IMG/VR virus record: IMGVR_UViG_3300031951_000597
Coordinates: 1-35,829 of that record
Reading direction: 5' to 3' (one strand)
DNA length: 35,829 bases
Source: a virus
The translations under genes were made by a program, and so were the position numbers. Position 1 is the stretch's first letter. Every line of letters starts with the position of its first letter. The notes beneath the pieces were generated by a model. That model saw nothing but the letters and a program-made list of their open reading frames with translations. It was not told where the DNA came from and searched no databases. Shown one piece after another: positions 14,201 to 20,737 of the stretch.

Positions 14201-15720
14201 CGGCGGCGCAGGAGCGGCTTGCCGCCGTGGCGAACCAGCGCGCGGGCCTCGAGCGCGAGCTGCTGCAGGTGCAGGGCGACACGGCGGCGCTCCGGGCGCT
14301 GGATCTGGCTGCGCTGGACGAGTCGAACCGGGCGCTGCAGCAGCGCATCTGGGCGATTCAGGACGAGGCGGCGGCGCTCGAGCAGCGTCGCAACGAGGAG
14401 GCTGCCGCCCTCGAGCGTTGGCGCAGCGAGGAGGCCGCCGCGCTCGACCAGTGGCGCGAATCGATGAGCGCTGCCGCCGCGCGCGCGCAGTCGGACTTCG
14501 AGGATGCGCAGCGCGCATCGGATGCGGCGCTGTCTCGCGTCAAGGACGCGATCGAGGCGGAGAGGACTGCCGCGGTGCAGGCCCTGCGCGATCAGGCCGA
14601 GGCGCAGGCGGCGATCTACGAGTCGCAGAAGCGCGCAGCCGAGCTGGCCCGGGACGCCGCAGCCGAGCAGGTGGAGGCGGTGCGGGAGGTGTTCGCGCTG
14701 GTGGGCGATCAGCTCAACGCGGTGCGCGGGGCGGCCGGCCTGGGCATGTCGGCGGCTGCCGGCGCTGCGTTCATCGAGCAGGCGATCGTCGCAGCTCGAG
14801 CAACCGGATATCTGCCCTCGACCGACCAGCTCGGTGCGGCCATCGAAGCGGCGCGTGGCGGTCTCGACTCGCGCCAGTTCTCGAGCGCGGTGGAGTTCCG
14901 GCGTGCCCAGGTCCGCCTCGCGATCAGCCTCGAGGATCTGCAGGCGGTGGCCGGCGACCAGCTGGACCGTGCGCAGGCGGCTCTGAGCGTCCAAGAGCTG
15001 CAGCTCGCGGCGCTGGACGCCGCCATGTCGCAGAGCGCCGACCAGTTCGAGCAGCAGATCGCGCAGACCGAGGCCATGTATGACGCGCAGATCGCTGCGG
15101 CCGAGGCGCAGCTCGCCGAGCTGCGTGGCATCTCGACTGGCATCTTGAGCGTTGCCGAGGCCATGGCGCAGCTGTCCGGCGCGTTGCAGGCCGAGAGCGC
15201 TGCTCGAACCGCGGCCGCCTCTGCTGCGGCGTCGGCCCGGACCGCGGGACAGGCGACGGTGTCGCCGTCAAGAATCGCGGGCCTCTACAACGACCTGGTC
15301 GTCGGCGGGTCGATGAACGAAGCGCAGTTCGTGACCGCGGCCCGGCAGTACGGCGTGACCGACGATCAGCTGGTGGCTGCGCAGGCGCTGGTTCTGGCGC
15401 AGCGCGCGGGGCAGCGCTTTGCGGCTGGCGGCGCGTTCGCAGGCGGCGTCGTGACGCGTCCGTCGGCCTTTCCTCTCGGCCTGATGGGCGAGGCCGGCCC
15501 CGAGGCGATCATGCCGCTGTCGCGGGGCCCGAACGGCGCGCTCGGCGTTCGCGCGTTCGGCAGCGATGAGATGGTCGCCGAGCTGCAGGCGGTGCGCGCT
15601 GAGCTCGAGGGGCTCCGAGCAGAGGCGCGCGCGACGGCGGTGCATACCAGCAAGGCAGCGCGCATCCTCGATCGCGTCACGCCCGACGGCAACAGCCTGC
15701 AGACGGTGGCGGCGCCATGA
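11281..15720 (+). CDS. Tail tape measure protein
   Basis: A 1479-aa protein that sets tail length and is ejected with the DNA. It is mostly alpha-helical, with an Ala-rich N-terminus, coiled-coil segments (residues ~300-450 and ~920-1280), and a hydrophobic middle around FRTMVLRPVIQAVVGGALG and AASIAGAAAGYFA. The C-terminus has GGAFAGGVVTRPSAFPLGLM followed by GEAGPEAIMPL, characteristic of tape measure ends. A 56-residue unit is duplicated at ~931-1032 (139-bp DNA repeat). At about 1.5 A per residue this predicts a tail near 220 nm. The stop overlaps the next ATG (ATGA). Confidence 0.93.
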   Translation: MTENVGIRISLSGAQTVSAGLAGVNKEIGALQGGAVKVADALRGMGAALVAGLSVGALAAWTRQTINALDAMNDVADATGASIESISRLEAVALRTGATMDTVAGSLVKLNQQLAAAKPDNEAGMALKMIGLEAEALRRIDPADALRQVAIALAQFESDGAKARIVQELFGKSIREVAPLLNDLAEAGEVSATVTAKQVAEAERFNKQLFLLSANLTQTARSVTSDFLPAINGLLERVNQIDDNKLQRFIDRMMTLGSPAFAVIMRQLQGAVASASGAMALPSTGADPGRAAINPEPTKKALGNIDKALANNKAAAKAAQDALKAYQDELELYAKRALKAIQAVDDAEEAANKALAEDAKQLAANYQRRIEGIDQAEEAMNKSLQTAQDMVDGIVRETEQLQMSNVERQVSIALLELERAGLEKGTYAYEQYAAKIRAAVVGRENVRESIERQRDIAAEYQRMADQVGQSLTNALMDGGRNAADYIKGLFRTMVLRPVIQAVVGGALGVAPSSLGGGSASSGVGGTLSMLSSVNTAYSAITRGFASVGANVSEALLRAGDYLATSSSNMMASAGEWLQNVSQGAGTLAASIAGAAAGYFAKNAISRGYSVSRGMDTIQNIAIAVGSYISPVLGTIVGAVSGLINRAFGRRLRDTGIRGTFGGESGFTGESYRFYQGGWFRSDRTTTDQLDTGTQRSLANAFRQMQLSTAQMGAILNRPLDAIVNFTRDVQVSLQGLSDEQAAKALQDELTAVAEALAEAALGTSEFSREGETAVATLERLSRSLLSVNAIFDTLGYTAYAAGLAGADMASQLADSAGGLENLSSITTAYYETFYSEAERAETTTRQVSEALGNLGLTMPATREAFRQLVEAQDLTTAAGRQTFVALLNLAPAFASVVQEVQATTDATDELAAAAEALRLEQERAAEVARERAGLERELLQVQGDTAALRALDLAALDESNRALQQRIWAIQDEAAAQERLAAVANQRAGLERELLQVQGDTAALRALDLAALDESNRALQQRIWAIQDEAAALEQRRNEEAAALERWRSEEAAALDQWRESMSAAAARAQSDFEDAQRASDAALSRVKDAIEAERTAAVQALRDQAEAQAAIYESQKRAAELARDAAAEQVEAVREVFALVGDQLNAVRGAAGLGMSAAAGAAFIEQAIVAARATGYLPSTDQLGAAIEAARGGLDSRQFSSAVEFRRAQVRLAISLEDLQAVAGDQLDRAQAALSVQELQLAALDAAMSQSADQFEQQIAQTEAMYDAQIAAAEAQLAELRGISTGILSVAEAMAQLSGALQAESAARTAAASAAASARTAGQATVSPSRIAGLYNDLVVGGSMNEAQFVTAARQYGVTDDQLVAAQALVLAQRAGQRFAAGGAFAGGVVTRPSAFPLGLMGEAGPEAIMPLSRGPNGALGVRAFGSDEMVAELQAVRAELEGLRAEARATAVHTSKAARILDRVTPDGNSLQTVAAP
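14071..14377 (+). repeat. 139-bp direct repeat inside the tape measure gene
   Basis: Bases 14071-14209 and 14239-14377 are near-identical direct repeats with a 168-bp (56-codon) period, so gain or loss of a unit keeps frame. Each encodes AGLERELLQVQGDTAALRAL and further coiled-coil sequence. Unequal crossover here would lengthen or shorten the tail by about 8 nm per unit. Confidence 0.88.
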
Positions 15721-17060
15721 AGGTGATCAAGCCCAAGGCCTACGCGCCGTCGATGCTCGCATCGACCACAGCCGTCGAGACCTACGCCGCCTGGTCGTCG
15801 GCCACGACCTACGCGCTGAACGCCATCGTCGACTATGGCACGAGCCTGTACCAGAGCTTGCAGGCCTCGAACCTGAACAAGCAGCCGGACACGAACCCGA
15901 CCTGGTGGCTGCGCATCGGTCCGGATAACACCCACGCGATGTTCGACGCGCAGGTGTCCACCGCCACGACCGCGACCAACGTCCTGACCGTTGCGGTCAA
16001 CGTCGGCGCGATCAACAGCGTGGCGGCCGTCGGCCTGGTGGGCACGACGCTGCACCTGATGCTGAAGCAGACGCCGGACTCGTTCACGTCGCGCGCCTCG
16101 AGCGCGACGTACGTGGACGCGGCTGGCGTGCTGCAGCTGGCCAGCTCGAACGTCGCGCGATACACCTACGACCCGGTCACCAAGGCCCCGCTGGGGCTGC
16201 TGGTCGAGGCTGCGGCCACGAACCTGCTGCTCAACTCGGTGCTCGCCGGCACCAGCCTGGCGACCCAGTCGGTCACCGTGACGGCCGCGCAGCACACGCT
16301 GTCGTTCTACGGGTCGGGGTCCGTGGTGCTGTCGGGCGCTGCCACAGGCACGCTTGCCGGCGCTGGCGCTTACCCGGCCAGGGCGTCGCTGACGTTCACG
16401 CCCACCGCCGGATCGTTGACCGTGACGGTCAGCGGGACCGTGCAATTCGCGCAGCTCGAGCTGGGAGCGGCGGCCACGAGTTTCATCCCGACAGCAGGCT
16501 CGGCCGTGACGCGCGCCGCTGATGTCGGGTCGGCCGGAACGATCGTCTACCAGAAAACCCTGTCGCTCGACGGCACGATTATCTCCGACTGGTACCAGTA
16601 TTTTTTCGAGGAGTCGGTGCAGCTCGGCGAGATCGTCGTCACCGACGTGACGCCTTATCCGAACGCGCAGTTGCACATCAGCCTGCAGAAAGCCGGCGCG
16701 GTGGAAATCGGGAATCTCCTGTTCGGGTCTTTCTATGACCTTGGGGAAACCGAGTTCGGCGCCTCGGCCGGCATCACCGATTATTCGGTGAAGGAAACCG
16801 ATGAATTCGGCGACGTGACGTTCGTTCCGCGCACATTCGCGAAACGGATGACCGCGCGCATGGAACTGGCCGCCGGCCAGATGAACAAGGTGCAGCGCGT
16901 ATTGGCCGACGTGCGTGCGACGCCGTGCGTCTGGATTGGCGCCGACGACGCGCAGCTCTACGCGCCGCTGATCGTCTACGGCTGGTACCGCGATTTTTCG
17001 ATCGACGTCGCCTATCCCACGACCAGCTACGTGAGCCTCGAGGTCGAAGGCCTCACCTGA
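15717..17060 (+). CDS. Distal tail protein with inserted lectin-like domain
   Basis: A 447-aa protein just after the tape measure. Residues 1-118 (AWSSATTYALNAIV, TWWLRIGPDN) resemble the small carbohydrate-binding-type modules common in tail proteins. Residues ~275-447 (DWYQYFFEESVQLGEIVVTD, ITDYSVKETDEFGDVTFV, CVWIGADD, YRDFSIDVAYPT) form a conserved tail-tip region. Between them residues ~119-273 (SRASSATYVDAAGVLQ, YDPVTKAPLGLLVEAAATNL, FAQLELGAAATSFIPTAG) match a lectin/jelly-roll module found in many phage structural proteins, apparently inserted. Codon use around 16540-16900 is less GC-biased than upstream. Likely baseplate or tail-tip adsorption role; the exact function is inferred. 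Confidence 0.75.
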   Translation: MKVIKPKAYAPSMLASTTAVETYAAWSSATTYALNAIVDYGTSLYQSLQASNLNKQPDTNPTWWLRIGPDNTHAMFDAQVSTATTATNVLTVAVNVGAINSVAAVGLVGTTLHLMLKQTPDSFTSRASSATYVDAAGVLQLASSNVARYTYDPVTKAPLGLLVEAAATNLLLNSVLAGTSLATQSVTVTAAQHTLSFYGSGSVVLSGAATGTLAGAGAYPARASLTFTPTAGSLTVTVSGTVQFAQLELGAAATSFIPTAGSAVTRAADVGSAGTIVYQKTLSLDGTIISDWYQYFFEESVQLGEIVVTDVTPYPNAQLHISLQKAGAVEIGNLLFGSFYDLGETEFGASAGITDYSVKETDEFGDVTFVPRTFAKRMTARMELAAGQMNKVQRVLADVRATPCVWIGADDAQLYAPLIVYGWYRDFSIDVAYPTTSYVSLEVEGLT

Positions 17061-17072
17061 CCGGAAATCATC

Positions 17073-18605
17073 ATGCCGATCACTCCGCTACCTACTCCGC
17101 CAAGCCGGCAGGACCCTGCGAACTTCAGCAGCCGCTCGGACGCGTTTCTCGGCGCACTGCCGACGTTCGCGACCGAGGCGAATGCGACGGCCAGCCAGGT
17201 GAACTCCGACGCTGCCGCCGCGGCAAGTTCCGCTGCAGCTGCTGCTGCATCGGCTGGCGGTGCGACCGCTGCCTCCGGCGTCGTCAAATGGGTCAGCGGG
17301 ACGACCTACGCCGAGGGCGCTGCTGTCTGGTCGCCCGCCACCTTCCTGACGTATCGGCGCAAGACGGCCGGCGCCGGAACGACCGATCCGAGTACTGACA
17401 CGACGAACTGGGCGCCCATCGCCGGCACCGGCAACGTTTCCACCAGCTCGGGCGTCACCACGGTTCAGGGCACGGCCACGGTAGGCGCCACGGTCAAGCT
17501 GCTCGAGGGCAGCAACAACGGCACGCACGCGGTCAATCTCCGGGCGCCTGCGTCTGTCGCTGCTGATGTCACTCTGACATTGCCAGGCACGGCGGGATCT
17601 CCCGGCCAGGTGATGACGACCGACGGGAGCGGGAATCTATCTTTCGCCACCTCGCAATCCGCCAACCTCCAAGTCTTCACCAGCAGCGGCACATGGACGA
17701 AGCCTGCCGGCGCTCAGTTTGTCATGGTGGAGCTTTGGGGCGCGGGCGGGGGCGGGGGGAGTGGGGCGAGAACGGCGAGCGGGACCAATACGTCCGGGGC
17801 CGGCGGGGGAGGGGGCGGTGCGCGGGCGGTGCAGATGTTCCGCGCATCCGACCTTGCCGGCAGCTACACCGTCACCATCGGCGCGGGCGGAACGGGAGGG
17901 GCGGCGCAGACCGTCAACAGCACTTTTGGCAACGCCGGCACAGTAGGCGGAAACACGACTTTCGGCAGCGTAATGACCGCCTTTGGTGGCGGTGGCGGCA
18001 GCGGTGGGTTTGGAAACAACCAAGCGGCTGGCGGTGGTGGTGGTGGTACGGGCGGCGCGGGCGCAACGTCTCCTAGTCAATCTAGCTCGTTGAACGGTGG
18101 TTTTCCTCGCAACAGCAGCACTTTTGGATCAAGTTCCGCTCCGAACAACACGGGCGGGGGCGGGGCGGCTAGTTCTAATGGCGACATCGGCAACGCCGAA
18201 TGGGGCGGCGGTAGCGGCGGGGCCACCTCTCCTAGCCCGACTGCCAGTTCAGGCGGCAGTTCCATCTTTGGCGGCGCTGGCGGTGGTAGTGGGGGAGGGA
18301 TGACCACTGCCCCAACTGCCACTTCTGGAACAGCAGGCGGTGCGACGAACTCTTACAGCGGCGGCGGCGGCGGCGCAGGCGGCGCAGTTGATAATCCGGG
18401 CACGGCAGGCACGCAGAGCGCCACAACCGGCTCAGGCAACGGCGGTGGTGGTGGCGGGTCATCCATTACAGGCACAGGCGGCGCAGGCGCAGCAGGCGGC
18501 GCAGGCGGCGGTGGCGGTGGCGGTGGCGGCGCAAGCCTCAACGGCTTCAACTCCGGCGCAGGCGGCCCCGGCGGCGCAGGCTACGCCCGCATCTACTCGT
18601 GGTGA
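17073..18605 (+). CDS. Tail fibre / glycine-rich adhesin
   Basis: A 510-aa putative receptor-binding protein. The N-terminus (PPSRQDPANFSSRSDAFLGA) and the Ala-rich segment ~50-68 look like fibre-attachment sequence, followed by a small carbohydrate-binding-type module (KWVSGTTYAEGAAVWSPATF). From ~195 (NLQVFTSSGTWTKPAGAQFV, then ELWGAGGGGGSG) to the end it is dominated by glycine runs separated by short Ser/Thr/Asn-rich loops, ending in AGYARIYSW. This resembles glycine-rich adhesins that pack polyglycine-II helices, as known for the T4-like phage S16 gp38, with exposed loops setting host range. The homology is compositional and structural, not proven. Confidence 0.78.
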   Translation: MPITPLPTPPSRQDPANFSSRSDAFLGALPTFATEANATASQVNSDAAAAASSAAAAAASAGGATAASGVVKWVSGTTYAEGAAVWSPATFLTYRRKTAGAGTTDPSTDTTNWAPIAGTGNVSTSSGVTTVQGTATVGATVKLLEGSNNGTHAVNLRAPASVAADVTLTLPGTAGSPGQVMTTDGSGNLSFATSQSANLQVFTSSGTWTKPAGAQFVMVELWGAGGGGGSGARTASGTNTSGAGGGGGGARAVQMFRASDLAGSYTVTIGAGGTGGAAQTVNSTFGNAGTVGGNTTFGSVMTAFGGGGGSGGFGNNQAAGGGGGGTGGAGATSPSQSSSLNGGFPRNSSTFGSSSAPNNTGGGGAASSNGDIGNAEWGGGSGGATSPSPTASSGGSSIFGGAGGGSGGGMTTAPTATSGTAGGATNSYSGGGGGAGGAVDNPGTAGTQSATTGSGNGGGGGGSSITGTGGAGAAGGAGGGGGGGGGASLNGFNSGAGGPGGAGYARIYSW

Positions 18606-18610
18606 GCGAC

Positions 18611-19051
18611 ATGAGACACGCAATCGTTCAAGGCGGAATCGTCGTCAACGTGGTGCTGGCCGAGCCCGAGTTCGCGGCCGAGCAGGGATGGGTGCTTGCG
18701 CCCGCCGAGGTATCGACCGGGTGGCTCTACGACGGGTCCACCTTCAGCCCGCCGCCTCCCATCGTGCGCGACCCGGCCGAGATTCAAGCCGAGATCGAAG
18801 CGGCCGTGCAAAAGCGGCTCGACGATTTCGCCGCCACCCGCTACTACAACGGCATCCTTTCAGCCTGCACCTACGCCAGCAGCCCGACGCCCAAGTTCGC
18901 GGCCGAGGGGCAGTATTGCGTGCAGGCACGCGATGCGACCTGGGCGCGCTGTTACGAGATCCTGAGCGCGGTGCAGGCCGGCACGCGGCCTATGCCGACG
19001 GGGTATGCCGACATCGAGTCGGAGTTGCCGGTGCTGACCTGGCCGGCGTGA
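18611..19051 (+). CDS. Tail fibre assembly-like protein
   Basis: A 146-aa protein directly after the fibre gene. The N-terminal part (HAIVQGGIVVNVVLAEPEF, GWLYDGSTFSPPPP) is the short beta module seen at the start of many fibre assembly proteins. The C-terminal part (KRLDDFAATRYYNGILSACT, FAAEGQYCVQARDATWARCY, PMPTGYADIESELPVLTWP) is a conserved helical region common in siphovirus genes after the fibre. ATG at 18611 is preferred over GTG at 18599 because a GGTGAG sits a few bases upstream. Probable chaperone for the adhesin; not demonstrated. Confidence 0.78.
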   Translation: MRHAIVQGGIVVNVVLAEPEFAAEQGWVLAPAEVSTGWLYDGSTFSPPPPIVRDPAEIQAEIEAAVQKRLDDFAATRYYNGILSACTYASSPTPKFAAEGQYCVQARDATWARCYEILSAVQAGTRPMPTGYADIESELPVLTWPA

Positions 19052-19061
19052 GGAACTGGAC

Positions 19062-19325
19062 ATGCCGGATGCAGCCGACATCAGCCGCCTCGAGGCCAAG
19101 GTCGACAAGCTCACCGATGCGGTGATGCGCCTGGTGCTCATCGAGGAGCGACAGACGACCCAGGGCGAGCGAATCGGAGCCGTTGAACAGCGCCAAGCAG
19201 CTGCCGAGGTCGCAATCGCCAAGACCGACCGCATGCTGATGATGTGGATCAACCGCGGGATCGGCGTGTGGGCGGTCGCCGTGCTCCTGTTCACCATCTG
19301 GACCCAGGTTGGGAACTGGAAGTGA
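19062..19325 (+). CDS. Coiled-coil protein with C-terminal membrane anchor (lysis module)
   Basis: An 87-aa protein: coiled coil in residues 5-60 (ISRLEAKVDKLTDAVMRLVL, ERIGAVEQRQAAAEVAIAKT) and a transmembrane segment in residues ~64-83 (INRGIGVWAVAVLLFTIWTQ). This layout is like haemolysin XhlA-type proteins found next to holins. It overlaps the holin candidate by 4 nt (GTGA). It may modify holin function; no direct evidence. Confidence 0.75.
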   Translation: MPDAADISRLEAKVDKLTDAVMRLVLIEERQTTQGERIGAVEQRQAAAEVAIAKTDRMLMMWINRGIGVWAVAVLLFTIWTQVGNWK

Positions 19326-19525
19326 CGCTGTACCCGAACTGGCGCAAAATCCTGCGCCGCGCCTGGTCGATCCGCCTCATGCTGCTGGCCGGGGCGCTGT
19401 CCGCCGTCGAGGTCGCGCTGCCATTCTTCGCCGACCAGTTCCCGCGAGGCACCTTCGCAGCGCTTTCCGGGCTTGCAGTCGGAGCAGCCTTCGTCGCGCG
19501 CCTGGTGGCGCAGAGGGACGTGTGA
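19322..19525 (+). CDS. Holin candidate
   Basis: A 67-aa protein with GTG start overlapping the previous stop (GTGA). Basic N-terminus (YPNWRKILRRAW), then two hydrophobic segments (residues ~17-37 SIRLMLLAGALSAVEVALPFF and ~45-60 FAALSGLAVGAAFVAR) and a charged end. The size, two-segment topology and position immediately before the endolysin indicate a small holin or pinholin. With a SAR endolysin, a pinholin that only collapses membrane potential would be enough. Confidence 0.78.
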   Translation: MTLYPNWRKILRRAWSIRLMLLAGALSAVEVALPFFADQFPRGTFAALSGLAVGAAFVARLVAQRDV

Positions 19526-20022
19526 CCGCAGAGCGGCGGCCGCCGCGCGCGCGGCGCATCGCAGCCGCCACCGCGGTCGCTGTAGGCATTGCGATCCCCG
19601 CCGAGGGCCTGCGGACCGTCGCGTATCGAGACCCGGTGGGCATCCCGACGATCTGCTTCGGTAGCACCCGCGGCGTGCAGATGGGCGATCGCGCGACCGT
19701 CGAGCAGTGCCATCAGCTGCTCACCGCCGAGATGCGCGAGGCGGTTGAGGCAGTCGATCGATGCCGGCCTGGCTTGCCCACCGGCGTCCTGGCGGCGTTC
19801 GGGGACGCGGCCTACAACGTCGGCGAGCACATCGCATGCGACTCCAGGCGCTCGACGGCCGCCCGGCTGCTAGACGCCGGCGAGCTCGAGCAGGCATGCC
19901 GACAGCTGCCGCGCTGGAACAGGGCGCGCGTGGTCGGCGTGCTGGTCGAGCTGCCCGGCCTGACGAAGCGGCGGGCCGAGAACATGCGCGTCTGTCTGGA
20001 CGGCGTCAGAGAGGCGTCGTGA
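19522..20022 (+). CDS. SAR endolysin, GH24 lysozyme
   Basis: A 166-aa muramidase cleaving the peptidoglycan glycan backbone. The catalytic set has the classical E-8aa-D-5aa-T spacing: Glu28 (PAEGLR), Asp37 (YRDPVG), Thr43 (IPTICFGS). Residues 13-27 are a weakly hydrophobic Ala/Gly-rich segment (IAAATAVAVGIAIPA), typical of a signal-anchor-release domain that lets the enzyme be exported by the host Sec system and held inactive in the membrane. Six cysteines (around TICFG, EQCHQ, DRCRP, IACDS, QACRQ, RVCLDG) may support disulphide control. GTG start in a GTGA overlap. Confidence 0.9.
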   Translation: MTAERRPPRARRIAAATAVAVGIAIPAEGLRTVAYRDPVGIPTICFGSTRGVQMGDRATVEQCHQLLTAEMREAVEAVDRCRPGLPTGVLAAFGDAAYNVGEHIACDSRRSTAARLLDAGELEQACRQLPRWNRARVVGVLVELPGLTKRRAENMRVCLDGVREAS

Positions 20023-20531
20023 TCGATCCTCGCTGGCTTGTTGTGGGCGCGCTGGTGGCGTTCGGCGCGACCAGTGGCTGGTTGGCCAGGGGAGTGCTCG
20101 CCGATCGCACAGAGGCCCGTCTGGAGGCACAGCGGGCCGATGACGCGGCGCAAGCCTCTCAGGCGCTTGCCCGGGCATCCGAGCGCGCACGGGCCGAGGA
20201 GCAGCGACGAGCGGCACGACATCAGGAGGTGGTGCGAGATGCGATGGAACAGGCAAATGCGGCTCGCCGGGACGCTGCCGATGCTCATGGCGCTGCTGAG
20301 CAGTTGCGCGGCACCCTCTTCCAACAGGTCTCCAGTGGCACTGGAAGCCGCTCCTGTGGCGATTCCGCAACTGCCCGAGGTGGCGAGGCAGCCAGCGCTT
20401 CCGGCCTGGTGCTCGCCGACGTGTGCAGCCGCGGTGGCGCGCGAGCTGCAGAGCTGGCGGCTGCGCTTGATGCCGCCCGAAGCGCAGGCCTCGCCTGCGA
20501 GCGAGCCTACGACGCGCTGAAGGGGCCCTGA
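20019..20531 (+). CDS. Inner-membrane spanin (Rz-like, DUF2514 type)
   Basis: A 170-aa protein using GTG in a GTGA overlap with the endolysin. Residues 6-24 (WLVVGALVAFGATSGWLARG) form an N-terminal anchor; residues ~30-95 are a long Ala/Glu/Arg coiled coil (EARLEAQRADDAAQASQALA). The C-terminal part has three cysteines (SRSCGD, ADVCSR, GLACER). This is the i-spanin that spans the periplasm and, with Rz1, fuses inner and outer membranes at the last step of lysis. The Rz1 partner is fully embedded in another frame. Confidence 0.87.
   Translation: MIDPRWLVVGALVAFGATSGWLARGVLADRTEARLEAQRADDAAQASQALARASERARAEEQRRAARHQEVVRDAMEQANAARRDAADAHGAAEQLRGTLFQQVSSGTGSRSCGDSATARGGEAASASGLVLADVCSRGGARAAELAAALDAARSAGLACERAYDALKGP
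20239..20520 (+). CDS. Outer-membrane spanin lipoprotein (Rz1-like), nested in Rz
   Basis: A 93-aa protein wholly inside the Rz gene in another frame. The signal peptide (MRLAGTLPMLMALLSSC) ends in a lipobox LSSC, so Cys would be acylated and the protein sent to the outer membrane. The mature part is proline-rich (PVAIPQLPEVARQPALPAW), as in Rz1. The start at 20239 is backed by a strong AGGAGGT (20224-20230) 8 nt upstream; the ATG at 20257 is a weaker alternative. It lacks an ATG overlap with its host gene, so it is easily missed. Confidence 0.85.
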   Translation: MRWNRQMRLAGTLPMLMALLSSCAAPSSNRSPVALEAAPVAIPQLPEVARQPALPAWCSPTCAAAVARELQSWRLRLMPPEAQASPASEPTTR

Positions 20532-20544
20532 CCAGGCCTCAATT

Positions 20545-20562
20545 TGTGGGGCCATTTCTGCC
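20545..20562. repeat. Putative integrase arm-type site, left
   Basis: TGTGGGGCCATTTCTGCC here recurs at 20776-20793 with a single change. The two copies are in the same orientation and flank the attP core. Direct repeats around a core are typical of arm-type integrase sites. A related but degenerate GGGCCGGTTTTGCGCC lies at 20579-20594. Confidence 0.5.
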
Positions 20563-20611
20563 ACGGGTGGTGCATTTCGGGCCGGTTTTGCGCCATGCGC
20601 GCACGTTTCCG

Positions 20612-20628
20612 CCTCTGGCGTTCAGAGG
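20612..20628. other. Small hairpin between lysis genes and attP
   Basis: CCTCTG (20612-20617) and CAGAGG (20623-20628) pair around a 5-nt loop. No T-run follows on either strand, so it is not a convincing intrinsic terminator, although it lies where transcription of the late operon should end. Confidence 0.3.
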
Positions 20629-20658
20629 AGAGAGGGGTGCGCGCGGTGCGCCTATCGC

Positions 20659-20714
20659 ACTCAAAATCCGGTGCCCGCGAGGGCGTGCGGGTTCGAGTCC
20701 CGCCTCCGGCACCA
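20659..20714 (+). other. attP: attP core: 3' half of tRNA-Leu(CAA)
   Basis: This 56-bp stretch reads as a tRNA-Leu 3' part: anticodon loop with CAA (ACTCAAAATCCGG), a variable arm (TGCCC-GCGA-GGGCG), a T arm (GCGGG-TTCGAGT-CCCGC), acceptor 3' strand CTCCGGC, then ACCA. The matching 5' half of a tRNA is absent upstream, and the 5' side of the anticodon stem does not pair, so identity begins at the anticodon loop. This is the usual form of an attP that restores the tRNA on integration. The integrase gene ends 23 nt away. The host target should be a tRNA-Leu(CAA) gene with this 3' end. Confidence 0.88.
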
Positions 20715-20737
20715 CTTACGAATCAGGCACTTACATC

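Noticed and set aside
10846-14994. Very long minus-strand open frame over the tape measure gene
   Set aside because: It is an Arg/Leu/His-rich shadow frame created by high GC; the plus strand carries a clear tape measure protein with conserved C-terminus.
20532-20658. Strong intrinsic terminator after the lysis genes
   Set aside because: A small hairpin exists at 20612-20628, but no T-run follows, so I list it only as a hairpin.
20640-20714. Complete tRNA gene
   Set aside because: Only the 3' half (from the anticodon loop) is present; the acceptor and D-arm 5' strands are missing, so it is an attachment core.
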